NCBI GenBank assembly: GCA_029262065.1
Contig: JAJDAC010000048.1
Coordinates: forward strand, 186,001-250,000
DNA length: 64,000 bases
Direction: 5' to 3'
Source of the DNA: Candidatus Krumholzibacteriota bacterium
GTDB taxonomy: Bacteria > Krumholzibacteriota > Krumholzibacteriia > JAJRXK01
Shown: positions 1 through 8,821 of the stretch, one piece after another
How positions within the stretch are numbered: position 1 is the stretch's first letter
How the letters are laid out: each line of letters begins with the position of its first letter
Translations under genes and position numbers: made by a program
The notes under the pieces: generated by a model
What the model saw: only the letters and a program-made list of their open reading frames with translations
The model's database searches: none
What the model was told of the DNA's origin: nothing

Positions 1-55
1 TCAACGCGAGCGAAAGAGTGCAGGCCGGCCGCAGCCGGCTCGAAAGGCGATTCAT
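1..55 (-). CDS. Start of an exported protein (partial, cut by window edge)
   Basis: An ATG at 55 on the minus strand opens a frame that runs off the left edge. The visible 18 residues (MNRLSSRLRPACTLSLAL) are a short basic stretch leading into a hydrophobic one, as at the start of a signal peptide. A Shine-Dalgarno AGGAGA lies at 65-70, 9 bases from the ATG. Function cannot be told from this fragment. Confidence 0.5.
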   Translation of the reverse strand, partial: MNRLSSRLRPACTLSLAL

Positions 56-151
56 GGGCAAATGTCTCCTGATGAGCGGATTGGCGTATCGAGGGGCTTG
101 GTTGAACCCTAGTGCCGCAGTCGGCAGCTCACAAGGGAGAAGGCATCCAGG

Positions 152-202
152 GGGGCACTGGGATAGGACAACCCGGGGGGCACCGGGATAGGAACAACCC
201 GG
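152..202. repeat. Two-copy tandem repeat of about 25 bp
   Basis: Two adjacent near-identical copies (152-176 and 177-202) of GGGGCAC(T/C)GGGATAGG followed by ACAACCCGG differ by one substitution and one inserted A. They lie in the gene-free stretch between the window-edge gene and the terminator of the vanZ operon. No role is apparent; a local duplication is enough to explain them. Confidence 0.6.
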
Positions 203-225
203 AGGGGAGGGGGGTTCCGGGCACG

Positions 226-259
226 AAAAAGCCGGGTGCACTCGCCAGGCACCCGGCTT
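226..259 (-). terminator. Intrinsic terminator of the mqnE-vanZ operon
   Basis: On the minus strand a 10-bp stem (250-259 with 229-238, core GCCGGGTG/CACCCGGC) encloses an 11-base loop and is followed by a T-run (the A-run at 226-230 on the plus strand). It lies about 90 bases downstream of the vanZ stop codon in the direction of transcription. Textbook rho-independent form. Confidence 0.8.
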
Positions 260-350
260 GCCTCCGTAGGATCCGGGCGGATCGGGAGGTGTCCCACGAA
301 ACGACCTTCTCGCCGGGTCGTTCCGCGTTAGTGGTATACGCGCGAAACCG

Positions 351-770
351 TCAGTGGGTTTCGGTGGTAGACCGTGGCTTCGCATAATTGTGACAAGTGG
401 CAAGTAGAACGGCGCCGGCCGCGTTCAGCGTCATGTCGATCAGCGAAAAGAACCGACCTGGTACGTAGTACTGGTGCACCTCATCCAGGGCACCGTAGAC
501 AGAGGCAACGATGACGGCAATGACGAGGTGCCGGCGCGTCGTGCTCGACCAGGCGGACATCGCCCGCACGAGCAGAAAAGTAAGCCCGGCGTAGGCGGGG
601 ATGTGCAGCAGGTTGTGCCACCGCGGTTCCAGCAGCATCATGCGCCGACCCAGCACGTCCTGTGTGTCATCGGGAATGGAAGACAGGGCGAACAGTCCGC
701 CCATATAGGCCAGGGCCAGGACCGTCCATCCGGCCCGCCAGGCTCGTGCCGGTTCAGGCGAGCGCGCCAT
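351..770 (-). CDS. VanZ-like family membrane protein
   Basis: This 139-residue protein has about four membrane segments. The family signature DEVHQYYVPGR is followed by a D...N..G stretch (residues about 95-115), which is diagnostic of the VanZ-like superfamily. Family members are small integral membrane proteins; the name comes from teicoplanin resistance in enterococci, but most homologues have unknown roles and no antibiotic link should be assumed here. The start codon overlaps the end of mqnE by 17 bases, so the two are translationally coupled. A terminator follows at 226-259. Confidence 0.8.
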   Translation of the reverse strand: MARSPEPARAWRAGWTVLALAYMGGLFALSSIPDDTQDVLGRRMMLLEPRWHNLLHIPAYAGLTFLLVRAMSAWSSTTRRHLVIAVIVASVYGALDEVHQYYVPGRFFSLIDMTLNAAGAVLLATCHNYAKPRSTTETH

Positions 771-1974
771 CCTGCAAATCCGCGCCGGCCCAGGCGGGCC
801 CCTGCCAGCTGCCCTCGGTGCGTACGAGTTCGCGGTGCTTGGGGTCGATGGGGCGGTACAGCGTGTCCCGCTCCACCGGAACGCGTCCGGCTTCGGAGAT
901 GAACGTGCACAGTTGCTCGCGCGTCATGCCCTTGCCGGCCTTGCCGCCGGCGGCGTGGGTGATGCGTTCGTCGACGATGGTGCCGTCGAGGTCGTTGGCG
1001 CCGAAGTGCAGCGCAACCTGAGCGATCTTCTGCGTCAGCATGACCCAGTACGCTTTGATGTGCGCGAAGTTGTCCAGCATCAGCCGACTCACGGCAATGA
1101 CCTTCAGGTCGTCGAAACCGTCGGTGGCGGGCATGTGGCCCTCGAACGGCGTGTTCTCGGGGTGGAACGCCAGCGGAATGAGGCAGTCGAACCCCTGCGT
1201 CTCGTCCTGGAGTTCGCGCAGCTTGATGAGGTGGTCGACGCGTTCCTCGAACGTCTCGACGTGTCCGTATAGAATGGTGGCGTTCGTGCGGAGGCCCTTC
1301 AGATGGCAGATCCTGGCCACCTCGAGCCAGCGCTCCCCCGTCATCTTCTTCTGCGCAATGATATCACGGGCGCGCGGATGGAAGATCTCGGCGCCACCGC
1401 CGGGGCAGCTGTCCAGGCCCGCTTCCATGAGCTCGTCCAGCGTGTCCTCCACGCTTTTCTTGTTCAGTTTGGCCAGCCAGTCCACCTCGACCATGGTGAA
1501 CGCTTTCAGGTGCACCTTCGGAAAGGCTTCCTTCAGGGCGCGCAAGATGTCGAGGTACACGTCGTACTTCCACTGCGGATGCAGTCCACCCACGATGTGG
1601 AATTCGCGTACATCGGGCGTGTAGTCACGGCGCGCCACGTCGACCGCTTCCTGCGGTGAGTACGCCCACGTGCCCGGCGCGTTGGGAATGTCCTTGTATG
1701 CGCACAACTCGCATCCCACGAAGCAAACGTTGGTGGGATTGAGGTGACGATTGGTGTTCCAGTAGGTGACCCGGCCGTGCATGCGTTCGCGTACCAGGTT
1801 GGCCAGTCGGCCCACGGTGAAGACATCCGAGCTCTCGAACAGCCGGACGCCGTCGTCGAGGTTCAGGCGTTCGCCGGCCTCGACCTTGGCCACGACGGCC
1901 GACAGATCGACATTGGCGGAAGGGTTCTTCGCGGGGCGCTCGCGCGGGACATCGGTGCGGGGCTTCTTCGACAT
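754..1974 (-). CDS. mqnE: Aminodeoxyfutalosine synthase (radical SAM)
   Basis: A 406-residue radical-SAM enzyme of the futalosine route to menaquinone; it joins 3-enolpyruvylbenzoate carbons to adenosine from SAM to give aminodeoxyfutalosine. The cluster-binding cysteines are C84, C88 and C91 (CX3CX2C) in HLNPTNVCFVGCELC. Other MqnE-type segments are the GGLHP motif, the KAFT-xVE stretch and SCPGGGAEIF. An ATG 105 bases upstream (2079) would add 35 residues without homology and lie in the intergenic region, so 1974 is preferred, although no strong ribosome site is seen. CofH (F420 synthesis) is the nearest alternative family, but the HPQWKYD and PGGGAE context fits MqnE. mqnA, mqnC and mqnD are not in this window. 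Overlaps vanZ. Confidence 0.88.
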   Translation of the reverse strand: MSKKPRTDVPRERPAKNPSANVDLSAVVAKVEAGERLNLDDGVRLFESSDVFTVGRLANLVRERMHGRVTYWNTNRHLNPTNVCFVGCELCAYKDIPNAPGTWAYSPQEAVDVARRDYTPDVREFHIVGGLHPQWKYDVYLDILRALKEAFPKVHLKAFTMVEVDWLAKLNKKSVEDTLDELMEAGLDSCPGGGAEIFHPRARDIIAQKKMTGERWLEVARICHLKGLRTNATILYGHVETFEERVDHLIKLRELQDETQGFDCLIPLAFHPENTPFEGHMPATDGFDDLKVIAVSRLMLDNFAHIKAYWVMLTQKIAQVALHFGANDLDGTIVDERITHAAGGKAGKGMTREQLCTFISEAGRVPVERDTLYRPIDPKHRELVRTEGSWQGPAWAGADLQDGALA

Positions 1975-2099
1975 GTGCCAAGTATAGGTAGCGTGAGCGG
2001 GGCCAGCAAGCAGGGTCTGCCGCTGGGACAATCGGCCAACCGCCCATGGCATAGGCAGTTGGTAGCCCCTGGCCGACATCGCGTGCTAATCTGCCTCCA

Positions 2100-4271
2100 A
2101 TGGAATCCTCGTTGAACGACAATCAGCCCCCAGCCGTGCCCGCGGCGCGTAGCGGTCGCCGGTTCGACCTGCTCGCGGCCGCCCCCCTGTTGGCCTCGAA
2201 CCTACTGTTGGCCGGTCCGTTCCTGGTGGCCTGGAACAATCCCGCCGAAATGATCTTCGGGTTCTCGTCGTTGGTGACCCGGCTGTTGCCCGCGTTCCTG
2301 ATCGTGACCGCTGGTCTGTGCCTGGTGGGTTGGGCGCTGCCCGCTCGCGCGTATCGGATCTACCTGGGCCTGCTGTTCGCACTGGCCCTGCTGACGTGGT
2401 TGCAACCGGCGGCATTCATGGCCAACTACGGCGTATTCGACGGACGCGGGCTCAACTGGGCGGCGGCGAGCTGGCGCGGGTGGATCGATGTGCCGGTGTG
2501 GATCGTCACCGCGCTCTTGGTCGTGCGAATGGGGTCGCGTTGGCGCGAGGGTCTCAGGTGGGCCTGCCTGGTCCTGTTGGTGACGGTGCCGTTGGTTCCG
2601 GTGCTCACCACAATGGCGGCGGGCGATCGCAGCTGGGGCAGCTTCTGGCGCGGACCGGGCGAACCCAGCGTCGAGGTTTTCGGGTACTCCAGTACCAGCA
2701 ACGTCATCCATCTCATACTGGATAGTTTCCAGACCGACGTTTTTCTCGAGCTCATGGACGAGCAGGGCTGGCACGATGAATTCGACGGTTTCGTGCTGTT
2801 CGAAGACAACCTGTCGATCGCGTCGCAAACCTCGCTGGCGGTTCCGGCCATCATGAGCGGTCTGCCCTATGACGGCACGACCGATACCGAAGAGTATTTT
2901 CGCCGCGCGGTGGAACAGGGTTCGATCACCAACAAGCTGGTTCATGCCGGCTACATGGTGAACATGATCTCGTACATAAGTCTTCAGGCGGGCGCACATA
3001 CCAACTACATGCGCACGCCGATTGATCACGGCATTCCCCGCCACCAACAACGTACCCGCGAGGCTGCATTCGCCGTGGACGTCGCCTGGTTTCGGGCCGT
3101 TCCGCATGTGCTGCGACGCACGGTCTACAACGACGGCGACTGGCAACTCGTGCGACGGTTGGCGCAATCGCCCAGCGCGCGTTCGTTTCACCACAAAGCG
3201 TTTCTGCGCGACTACATCGATCTCTTGTCCCCCGTGACGGCTGCGCCCGCGTACCACTTCATGCACCTGATGCCACCCCATCCGCCCTACGCGACCTTGG
3301 CCGATGGGAGCTTCGCCGGCGAAACGTTGCCGTATACGAGAGAGAACCATCTGCACGAAGCACGGGCTATCCTGGCGATGTTCCTGAGTTGGATGGAGCG
3401 CCTGCGCGAACTGGGCCTGTACGATTCCTCGCTTATCGTCTTGCAGGGCGACCACGGAACCGACCATGAAGCCACCTGGAACGGGAACGCGGTTGTGCTT
3501 CCGGTTGGTCGAGCAGCCGGCTTGCTGGCCGTAAAGCGGGTGGGCGCCAAGGGTCCGTTGCAGCGCTCGACGGTAGCCACGTCCACCGCCGATGTGGCTG
3601 CGACGCTCATGGCCGAACTGCGCCAGCCGGCCGCGCCCGGCGTTTCGGTGTTCGAGCGCACCGAAGAAGGCGCCCAGCGCGCCCGTTCCTTCTATACATA
3701 TCTGCAGTCGGGCGAGAGCTTGTCCCGTTTCGATGTGCGCGGGAACGTATTCGATGCGACCGCCTGGAGTGGCCCGTTTCTCGGAGAAAAGGTCGCACTG
3801 TCGCGAAAATACGATTGGGGATCGTTCGTCACCTTCGGTGCCGGTGGCAACGCGGAGTCGTACGTCGGCGACGGGTGGAGCAGCTCCATGAGTGCGGAGC
3901 ACCGTTGGACCAGTGGCAGTCGGGCCCTGTTACACTTCGAAGTCGAGCCGACCCAAGAAAACGTCATGCTGAAGTTTCTGTTCGCGCCGTTTGTCGACGA
4001 GGTGAACGCGCCGCAGCAGCGGGTGGTGGTACTCTGTGACGGTCACGAAATCTCACGTTTCACGGCCACCGAACACAAGGCCGCGGTCATGACGTTGAAA
4101 CTGGTCCCCGGTTTGTTCGACGATGGAGAGTTCACACTGGAATTCCAGTTGCCCGATGCCGTAAGTCCTCGTTCGGTGGGTCGTGGGGGCGATGAACGAC
4201 GGCTGGGGATATTTCTGGCCCGCCTGGTCATGTATCCAGAATCGAAACCGCCGCCCGGGGTTGGTGGCTGA
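2100..4271 (+). CDS. LtaS/sulfatase-superfamily membrane enzyme, copy 1
   Basis: This 723-residue protein has five predicted membrane helices (about residues 24-44, 59-80, 85-107, 131-145, 153-173), the topology of lipoteichoic-acid synthase and OpgB-type enzymes. An extracytoplasmic alkaline-phosphatase/sulfatase fold follows. The first metal-site aspartate is D208 (LILDSFQTD). The probable nucleophile is T244 in SQTSLAVPAIMSG, and the DHG motif is at 451-453. A C-terminal beta-rich region of about 200 residues follows the catalytic part. Relatives transfer phosphoglycerol or phosphoethanolamine or hydrolyse sulfate esters; the substrate here is unknown. First gene of a run whose members overlap by 1 to 4 bases: its TGA shares one base with the ATG of the next gene, a close paralogue. 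Confidence 0.75.
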   Translation: MESSLNDNQPPAVPAARSGRRFDLLAAAPLLASNLLLAGPFLVAWNNPAEMIFGFSSLVTRLLPAFLIVTAGLCLVGWALPARAYRIYLGLLFALALLTWLQPAAFMANYGVFDGRGLNWAAASWRGWIDVPVWIVTALLVVRMGSRWREGLRWACLVLLVTVPLVPVLTTMAAGDRSWGSFWRGPGEPSVEVFGYSSTSNVIHLILDSFQTDVFLELMDEQGWHDEFDGFVLFEDNLSIASQTSLAVPAIMSGLPYDGTTDTEEYFRRAVEQGSITNKLVHAGYMVNMISYISLQAGAHTNYMRTPIDHGIPRHQQRTREAAFAVDVAWFRAVPHVLRRTVYNDGDWQLVRRLAQSPSARSFHHKAFLRDYIDLLSPVTAAPAYHFMHLMPPHPPYATLADGSFAGETLPYTRENHLHEARAILAMFLSWMERLRELGLYDSSLIVLQGDHGTDHEATWNGNAVVLPVGRAAGLLAVKRVGAKGPLQRSTVATSTADVAATLMAELRQPAAPGVSVFERTEEGAQRARSFYTYLQSGESLSRFDVRGNVFDATAWSGPFLGEKVALSRKYDWGSFVTFGAGGNAESYVGDGWSSSMSAEHRWTSGSRALLHFEVEPTQENVMLKFLFAPFVDEVNAPQQRVVVLCDGHEISRFTATEHKAAVMTLKLVPGLFDDGEFTLEFQLPDAVSPRSVGRGGDERRLGIFLARLVMYPESKPPPGVGG

Positions 4272-6430
4272 TGAGCGTGAACGCCACCACGCGACGGAGT
4301 CGGTTGTTCGACCTGGTTGCCGCCGCAATGCTGTTGTCCGCGAATCTTCTGCTCACCGGACCACTGCTGGTGTACTGGCAGAACCTGGGCGAACTGACCT
4401 TCGGTTTTTCCGTTCTGGCCCCGTTGTTGGTGCCGGTGTTCCTGCTGGCGGTGGCCTTGTTGGTGGCCGTCGGCTGGTCGCTGCCCACGCGCGCCTATTG
4501 GGTGTTCCAGGGTCTTCTTTTTGCGCTGGCGTTGCTCACGTGGGCGCAGGCCGCCTTCCTGATTCCCAACTACGGCGTTTTCGATGGTCGCGGTCTGGAT
4601 TGGGAATCCGCCGGCTGGCGGGGTCGTCTCGATGTGGCTTTGTGGTTGGTGGTATCGGTTCTATGTCTGCGGTTCGTGCGTCGCGCCCGTCTGGGCCTGC
4701 GGGTAGCCTGCCTGGTGCTTCTGGTGCTGGCACCGGCGGTACCACTGGTGACCGACCTGGCCGGGGACGAACGCTCGTGGTCGGATTTCCACAACGAGCC
4801 CACGTGGACGGACCACGGAATCTTCCAGTATTCCACCAATCAGAACGTGATCCATCTGATTCTCGACAGTTTTCAGACCGATGTGTTCCTGGAGCTGGTG
4901 GAAGAACAGGGCTGGCACGACGAGTTCGATGGTTTCGTGCTGTTCGAGGACAATCTTTCCATCGCTTCGCAAACCTCGTTTGCGGTGCCGGCCATCATGA
5001 GCGGGATTCCGTTTGATGGGAGTGTCACCACCGAACAGTACTACCAGGCCGCCATCGACGAGGGGTCGATCTCCAATGCCCTGGTGGACGCGGGCTACGC
5101 GGTGAACCTCATCACTCATCTGAACATGAAGGAGAGCGCCTACACCGCGTACCTGAAGGCTCCGGTAGAACATGGTATGTCGCAGCGCAAACAGCGCACG
5201 CGCGAGGCTTCGTTCCTGGTGGACGTGGCGCTGTTCCGGTCGGTGCCTCACATGTTGCGCGGTACCATCTACAACGCCGGAAACTGGCAGCTGACGCGCG
5301 TCCTGGTGGAGCCGCCCAGCGTGCGGACGTTCCATCAGAAAGCGTTCCTGCGCGACTACCTCGATCTGATCTCTCCCACCCTCGATCAGCCGGCCTATCA
5401 TTTCATGCATCTGATGCCGCCCCACCCGCCGTATGCCACGTTGGCCGACGGAAGTTTCGCGGGCGAGACCCTGCCGTACACGCGTGAGAATCACGTACAC
5501 GAGGCCCGGGCAATTCTGAAATTGTTCCTGGAATGGTTGGACGAGTTGCGCAAGCGGGGACTCTACGTTTCTTCGCTCATCGTACTGCAGGGCGATCACG
5601 GTACCGATCACGCGCCGGTGTGGAACGGCCAACCGGTGGAACTGCCGGTCGGTAGATCGGCGGGGCTCCTGGCGGTCAAACGGGTCGGGGCCAAGGGAGC
5701 TTTGCAACGCTCGACAGTGGCCACGTCCACGGCCGATGTTGCGGCCACGCTCATGGCCGAACTCGAACTGCCGGCGGCGCCGGGCGTCTCGGTGTTCGAG
5801 CAGACTCTCGAAGGCGCCCAACGTGTACGTCGGTTCTACACCTACGAAGTAGCGTCGGGCGGAGAGGCTTCCCTATCGCGATTCGATGTACGCGGCGACG
5901 TGTTCGACCCCTCCGCCTGGGAGGGGCCGTTCAGCTCCGACATGGTTGCGCTATCTCCTCACTACGAGTGGGGAACGGTTCTGTCGTTTGGTACGGGCGG
6001 CAACGCCGATCCGTACCTCAGGCAGGGTTGGAGCAGCCCCATGAGTCCTGAGTACCGATGGACCAACGGACCGCGCGCCACGCTTCAGTTCGAGGTGGAT
6101 CCGCCCGGCGAATCGGTGGTGGTGCAGCTGGTGTTCGCGCCGTATGTCGATCCAAAGTTGTTGCCCAGGCAACGAATCACCGTGCTGTGCAACGGTCATG
6201 AAGTCACCAAGCACGAGGGCACCGAACACAAGGCTTCCATCATGGTGATGAAGGTGGCCGAGCGGGCGTTTGGGTCGGGCCAGTTGACGTTGGAGTTCGA
6301 TCTACCCGACGCGGCCAGCCCGCGATCCCTTGGTCGCGGTGGTGACGAACGGCAGTTGGGTATTTTCGTGTCGCGCATGGTCATGTTTCCAGAATCGAAA
6401 CCGCCGGTCACCGAAAAGGCCGAGCGTTGA
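4271..6430 (+). CDS. LtaS/sulfatase-superfamily membrane enzyme, copy 2
   Basis: This 719-residue tandem paralogue of the preceding gene is nearly colinear over its whole length, including the five N-terminal helices, LILDSFQTD, SQTSFAVPAIMSG, HLMPPHPPYATLADGSFAG and LQGDHGTDH. The catalytic blocks are almost identical while the membrane region and the C-terminal beta domain differ more. This points to an old duplication with separate substrates or partners rather than a recent one. The ATG overlaps the previous stop by one base. The stop codon is overlapped by the TTG start of the ABC ATPase, so enzyme and importer are probably made together. Confidence 0.75.
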   Translation: MSVNATTRRSRLFDLVAAAMLLSANLLLTGPLLVYWQNLGELTFGFSVLAPLLVPVFLLAVALLVAVGWSLPTRAYWVFQGLLFALALLTWAQAAFLIPNYGVFDGRGLDWESAGWRGRLDVALWLVVSVLCLRFVRRARLGLRVACLVLLVLAPAVPLVTDLAGDERSWSDFHNEPTWTDHGIFQYSTNQNVIHLILDSFQTDVFLELVEEQGWHDEFDGFVLFEDNLSIASQTSFAVPAIMSGIPFDGSVTTEQYYQAAIDEGSISNALVDAGYAVNLITHLNMKESAYTAYLKAPVEHGMSQRKQRTREASFLVDVALFRSVPHMLRGTIYNAGNWQLTRVLVEPPSVRTFHQKAFLRDYLDLISPTLDQPAYHFMHLMPPHPPYATLADGSFAGETLPYTRENHVHEARAILKLFLEWLDELRKRGLYVSSLIVLQGDHGTDHAPVWNGQPVELPVGRSAGLLAVKRVGAKGALQRSTVATSTADVAATLMAELELPAAPGVSVFEQTLEGAQRVRRFYTYEVASGGEASLSRFDVRGDVFDPSAWEGPFSSDMVALSPHYEWGTVLSFGTGGNADPYLRQGWSSPMSPEYRWTNGPRATLQFEVDPPGESVVVQLVFAPYVDPKLLPRQRITVLCNGHEVTKHEGTEHKASIMVMKVAERAFGSGQLTLEFDLPDAASPRSLGRGGDERQLGIFVSRMVMFPESKPPVTEKAER

Positions 6431-7182
6431 ACGACAGGTCAGACCCAATCCTCCAGGCGCGCGATGTCCACGTGCACTACACGGGGGGCGTGCACGCGCT
6501 GAGAGGAGTTTCGGTGCACGTGGCGACCGGTGAAACGGTGGCTCTGGTGGGCGAGAGCGGCAGCGGGAAGAGCACGTTGTTGAAGACCTTCAATCGACTG
6601 GTCGAACCAACCCAGGGCGAAGTCCGCGTACGCGGCGAAGCCGTGGATGCGGGGCGGCCCGAGGAGCTGCGTCGCAGCATTGGCTACATCCAACAGGAGT
6701 CCAGTCTTCTGCCCCACTGGACCGTGGGTCGCAACGTTGGGTTGGTACCCCGGCTCTTGGGTTGGCCCCGCGAACGCGTGGAAGTGCGAACCCAGGAACT
6801 GCTGGCCCTGGTTGGGTTGGAGCCGGCCGCGTACGTCGATCGGTACCCGCTGCAACTGTCCGGCGGCCAGCGTCAACGCGTGGCGTTCGCCCGTGCGCTG
6901 GCCGGAGAGGCCAAGGTCGTGCTCATGGACGAACCGTTCGGTGCGCTCGACCCCCTGATACGTCATGACATGCAACGCGAGTTCTCGCAATGGCGCGAGC
7001 GCCTGGGTATCAGCACGCTCATGGTCACGCATGATCTGCAAGTGGCCGCGCGGCTGGCCGATAGAATCGCGGTCATGCGCGACGGTGAGATCCTACAGGT
7101 CGGCAGTGCTCGCGAGCTGAGTGAGGCTCCGGCCACTTCGTACGTGCAGGACCTGCTGCGTCGCGGAGAGGTAACGATCTGA
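6427..7182 (+). CDS. ABC transporter ATP-binding protein, OpuCA/ProV type
   Basis: A 251-residue ATPase of the quaternary-amine (glycine betaine, choline, carnitine) importer family. It carries Walker A GESGSGKST (42-50), signature LSGGQ (144-148), Walker B VVLMDEP (164-170) and switch histidine in VTHD. Family members often carry a C-terminal CBS pair that senses ionic strength. This protein ends at the catalytic domain, so CBS-type osmotic gating is absent. The start is a TTG overlapping the preceding TGA (TTGA); no other start fits the homologous N-terminus. The permease/binding protein follows with a one-base overlap. Confidence 0.85.
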   Translation: MNDRSDPILQARDVHVHYTGGVHALRGVSVHVATGETVALVGESGSGKSTLLKTFNRLVEPTQGEVRVRGEAVDAGRPEELRRSIGYIQQESSLLPHWTVGRNVGLVPRLLGWPRERVEVRTQELLALVGLEPAAYVDRYPLQLSGGQRQRVAFARALAGEAKVVLMDEPFGALDPLIRHDMQREFSQWRERLGISTLMVTHDLQVAARLADRIAVMRDGEILQVGSARELSEAPATSYVQDLLRRGEVTI

Positions 7183-8789
7183 TGCGGTCAGTCAAGGGTG
7201 CGGTCGCACGGTGGGTGGGGTTGGCCTTTGCGTGGGTCGGATTGGCCTTGGTCATCTTGATCGCGGGTGCCAGCTCGGCCAGGGCCGACAAGGTGGTCGT
7301 GGGTTCGAAGAACTTCTCCGAGAGCCGGCTACTGGCCGAGATGTTCGCGCAGCTCATAGAGAGCCGTACAAGTCTGCAAGTAGAGCGTCGTTTCAACCTG
7401 GCCGGCACGGCGATCTGTTTCGGCGCATTGGAATCGGGCGACATCGATCTCTATCCCGAGTACACCGGCACCGGATTCGTTACGCTGTTGAATCTTCCGG
7501 TCGCCTCGGGACCCGATGCATTGTCGCCGGCCCAGGTGTTGGCCGTGGTGCGACGTGAGTTCCGGGCGCGTCACGACATGGAGTGGTTGGGTCCTCTTGG
7601 TTTTGAGAATGCCTACGAGGTGGCGGTCACCCGCGCGGTCGCCGAGCGTTTCAAGCTGGTCACCATTGGCGACCTGGCCAACGTCGATGCCCGCCTGCGG
7701 TTCGCGTTTGGCTACGAGTTCATGGAACGCGAAGACGGTCTGGTGGGATTGCGTAGGGTCTACGGTCTGCAGCCCCAGGATCTCACGGGCATGCAGCAGA
7801 GCCTGAAGTACCAGGCGGCCGGTGATGGCCGCATCGATGTACTGGATGTGTACACGACCGATGGGTTGATCCTCGTACACGACCTGGTGATTCTGCAGGA
7901 CGACCGTGGCGTGTTTCCGCCCTACGCCGCCGCACCGTTGGTACGGGGTGCCACGCTGCGCGAGTATCCCGAGCTGGCCGTGGCGCTGGGCGAGCTGACC
8001 AGTGTCCTGGACGAATCCGGCATGCGGGAGCTGAATCGACAGGCCGAGGTGGACCAGGTCCCCATCGAAACGGTGGCCGCGACATTCCTGGCCAACCTGT
8101 CGGGTGAGAATGCGGTCCACGAAATTCCCACGGACTCCGACCGGGATCTTTCGTTCTTCGCCTACCTGTGGGCGCAGCGGGGCGATCTACTCGGCCAAAC
8201 CGGAACCCATCTGTTGCTGGTGGCCATCGCATTGGTGTTGGGGGTGCTGGTAGCCTTGCCCTTGGGACTGTTCCTGCACCGGCGTGCATCCAGCGCCGAA
8301 ACTGTCATTCGCGGCGTCGGCGTGTTGCAGACCATTCCGTCCATCGCTTTGCTGGCGTTCATGATTCCCGCCCTGGGGGTGGGTGCCAAGCCGGCCGTCG
8401 CCGCGCTGTTCCTGTACTCGCTGTTTCCGATTCTGCGCAACACCTACACGGGGGTGAGCGGCGCCGATCCCAACGCAGTGGAAAGCGCGCGCGCGTTGGG
8501 CATGACCTCGGGCCAGGTCATGCGCTCGGTACGGTTGCCCTTGGCCGCGCCGATCATCATGGCGGGCCTGCGCACGGCGGCGGTCATCAGTGTTGGTACG
8601 GCTACCCTGGCCGCGTTCATCGGCGCCGGGGGGCTGGGTCAACCCATCGTGTCGGGGTTGCAACTGAACGACACGCGCATTGTGCTTAGCGGCGCGATCC
8701 CGGCGGCTCTGCTGGCTCTCGCGGTGGACGCGTTGCTTGGCGGGCTTGAGCGCCGGCTGCGACCCAAGGGGTTGGCGGGTTCGAAGTAA
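7182..8789 (+). CDS. Fused substrate-binding protein and permease of quaternary-amine ABC importer
   Basis: This 535-residue protein has a signal or anchor helix (residues about 12-30). An OpuAC/OpuCC-type binding domain follows (about 35-305, starting VVVGSKNFSES, with the DLYPEYTGTG segment typical of these proteins), then a BPD_transp_1 permease (about 325-535) with the coupling motif AARALGM-like ESARALGMTSGQ. Together with the upstream ATPase it makes a complete importer. Likely ligands are betaine, choline, carnitine or ergothioneine-like compounds; the binding-pocket aromatics were not resolved. Here the binding domain precedes the permease, whereas in many fused homologues it follows. 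Last gene of the operon; it converges on the VCBS gene at 8822. Confidence 0.82.
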   Translation: MRSVKGAVARWVGLAFAWVGLALVILIAGASSARADKVVVGSKNFSESRLLAEMFAQLIESRTSLQVERRFNLAGTAICFGALESGDIDLYPEYTGTGFVTLLNLPVASGPDALSPAQVLAVVRREFRARHDMEWLGPLGFENAYEVAVTRAVAERFKLVTIGDLANVDARLRFAFGYEFMEREDGLVGLRRVYGLQPQDLTGMQQSLKYQAAGDGRIDVLDVYTTDGLILVHDLVILQDDRGVFPPYAAAPLVRGATLREYPELAVALGELTSVLDESGMRELNRQAEVDQVPIETVAATFLANLSGENAVHEIPTDSDRDLSFFAYLWAQRGDLLGQTGTHLLLVAIALVLGVLVALPLGLFLHRRASSAETVIRGVGVLQTIPSIALLAFMIPALGVGAKPAVAALFLYSLFPILRNTYTGVSGADPNAVESARALGMTSGQVMRSVRLPLAAPIIMAGLRTAAVISVGTATLAAFIGAGGLGQPIVSGLQLNDTRIVLSGAIPAALLALAVDALLGGLERRLRPKGLAGSK

Positions 8790-8821
8790 CCTCCCCCGGG
8801 GCGCAACCGGCTATTCGTTGC

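Noticed and set aside
1975-2079. 35-residue N-terminal extension of MqnE
   Set aside because: It covers the divergent promoter region, has no homology to MqnE and no ribosome site.
2202-3902. 566-codon minus-strand frame opposite the first LtaS/sulfatase-like gene
   Set aside because: Shadow of a conserved coding gene; no motif, no ribosome site, and a similar shadow appears opposite the paralogue at 4661-5821.
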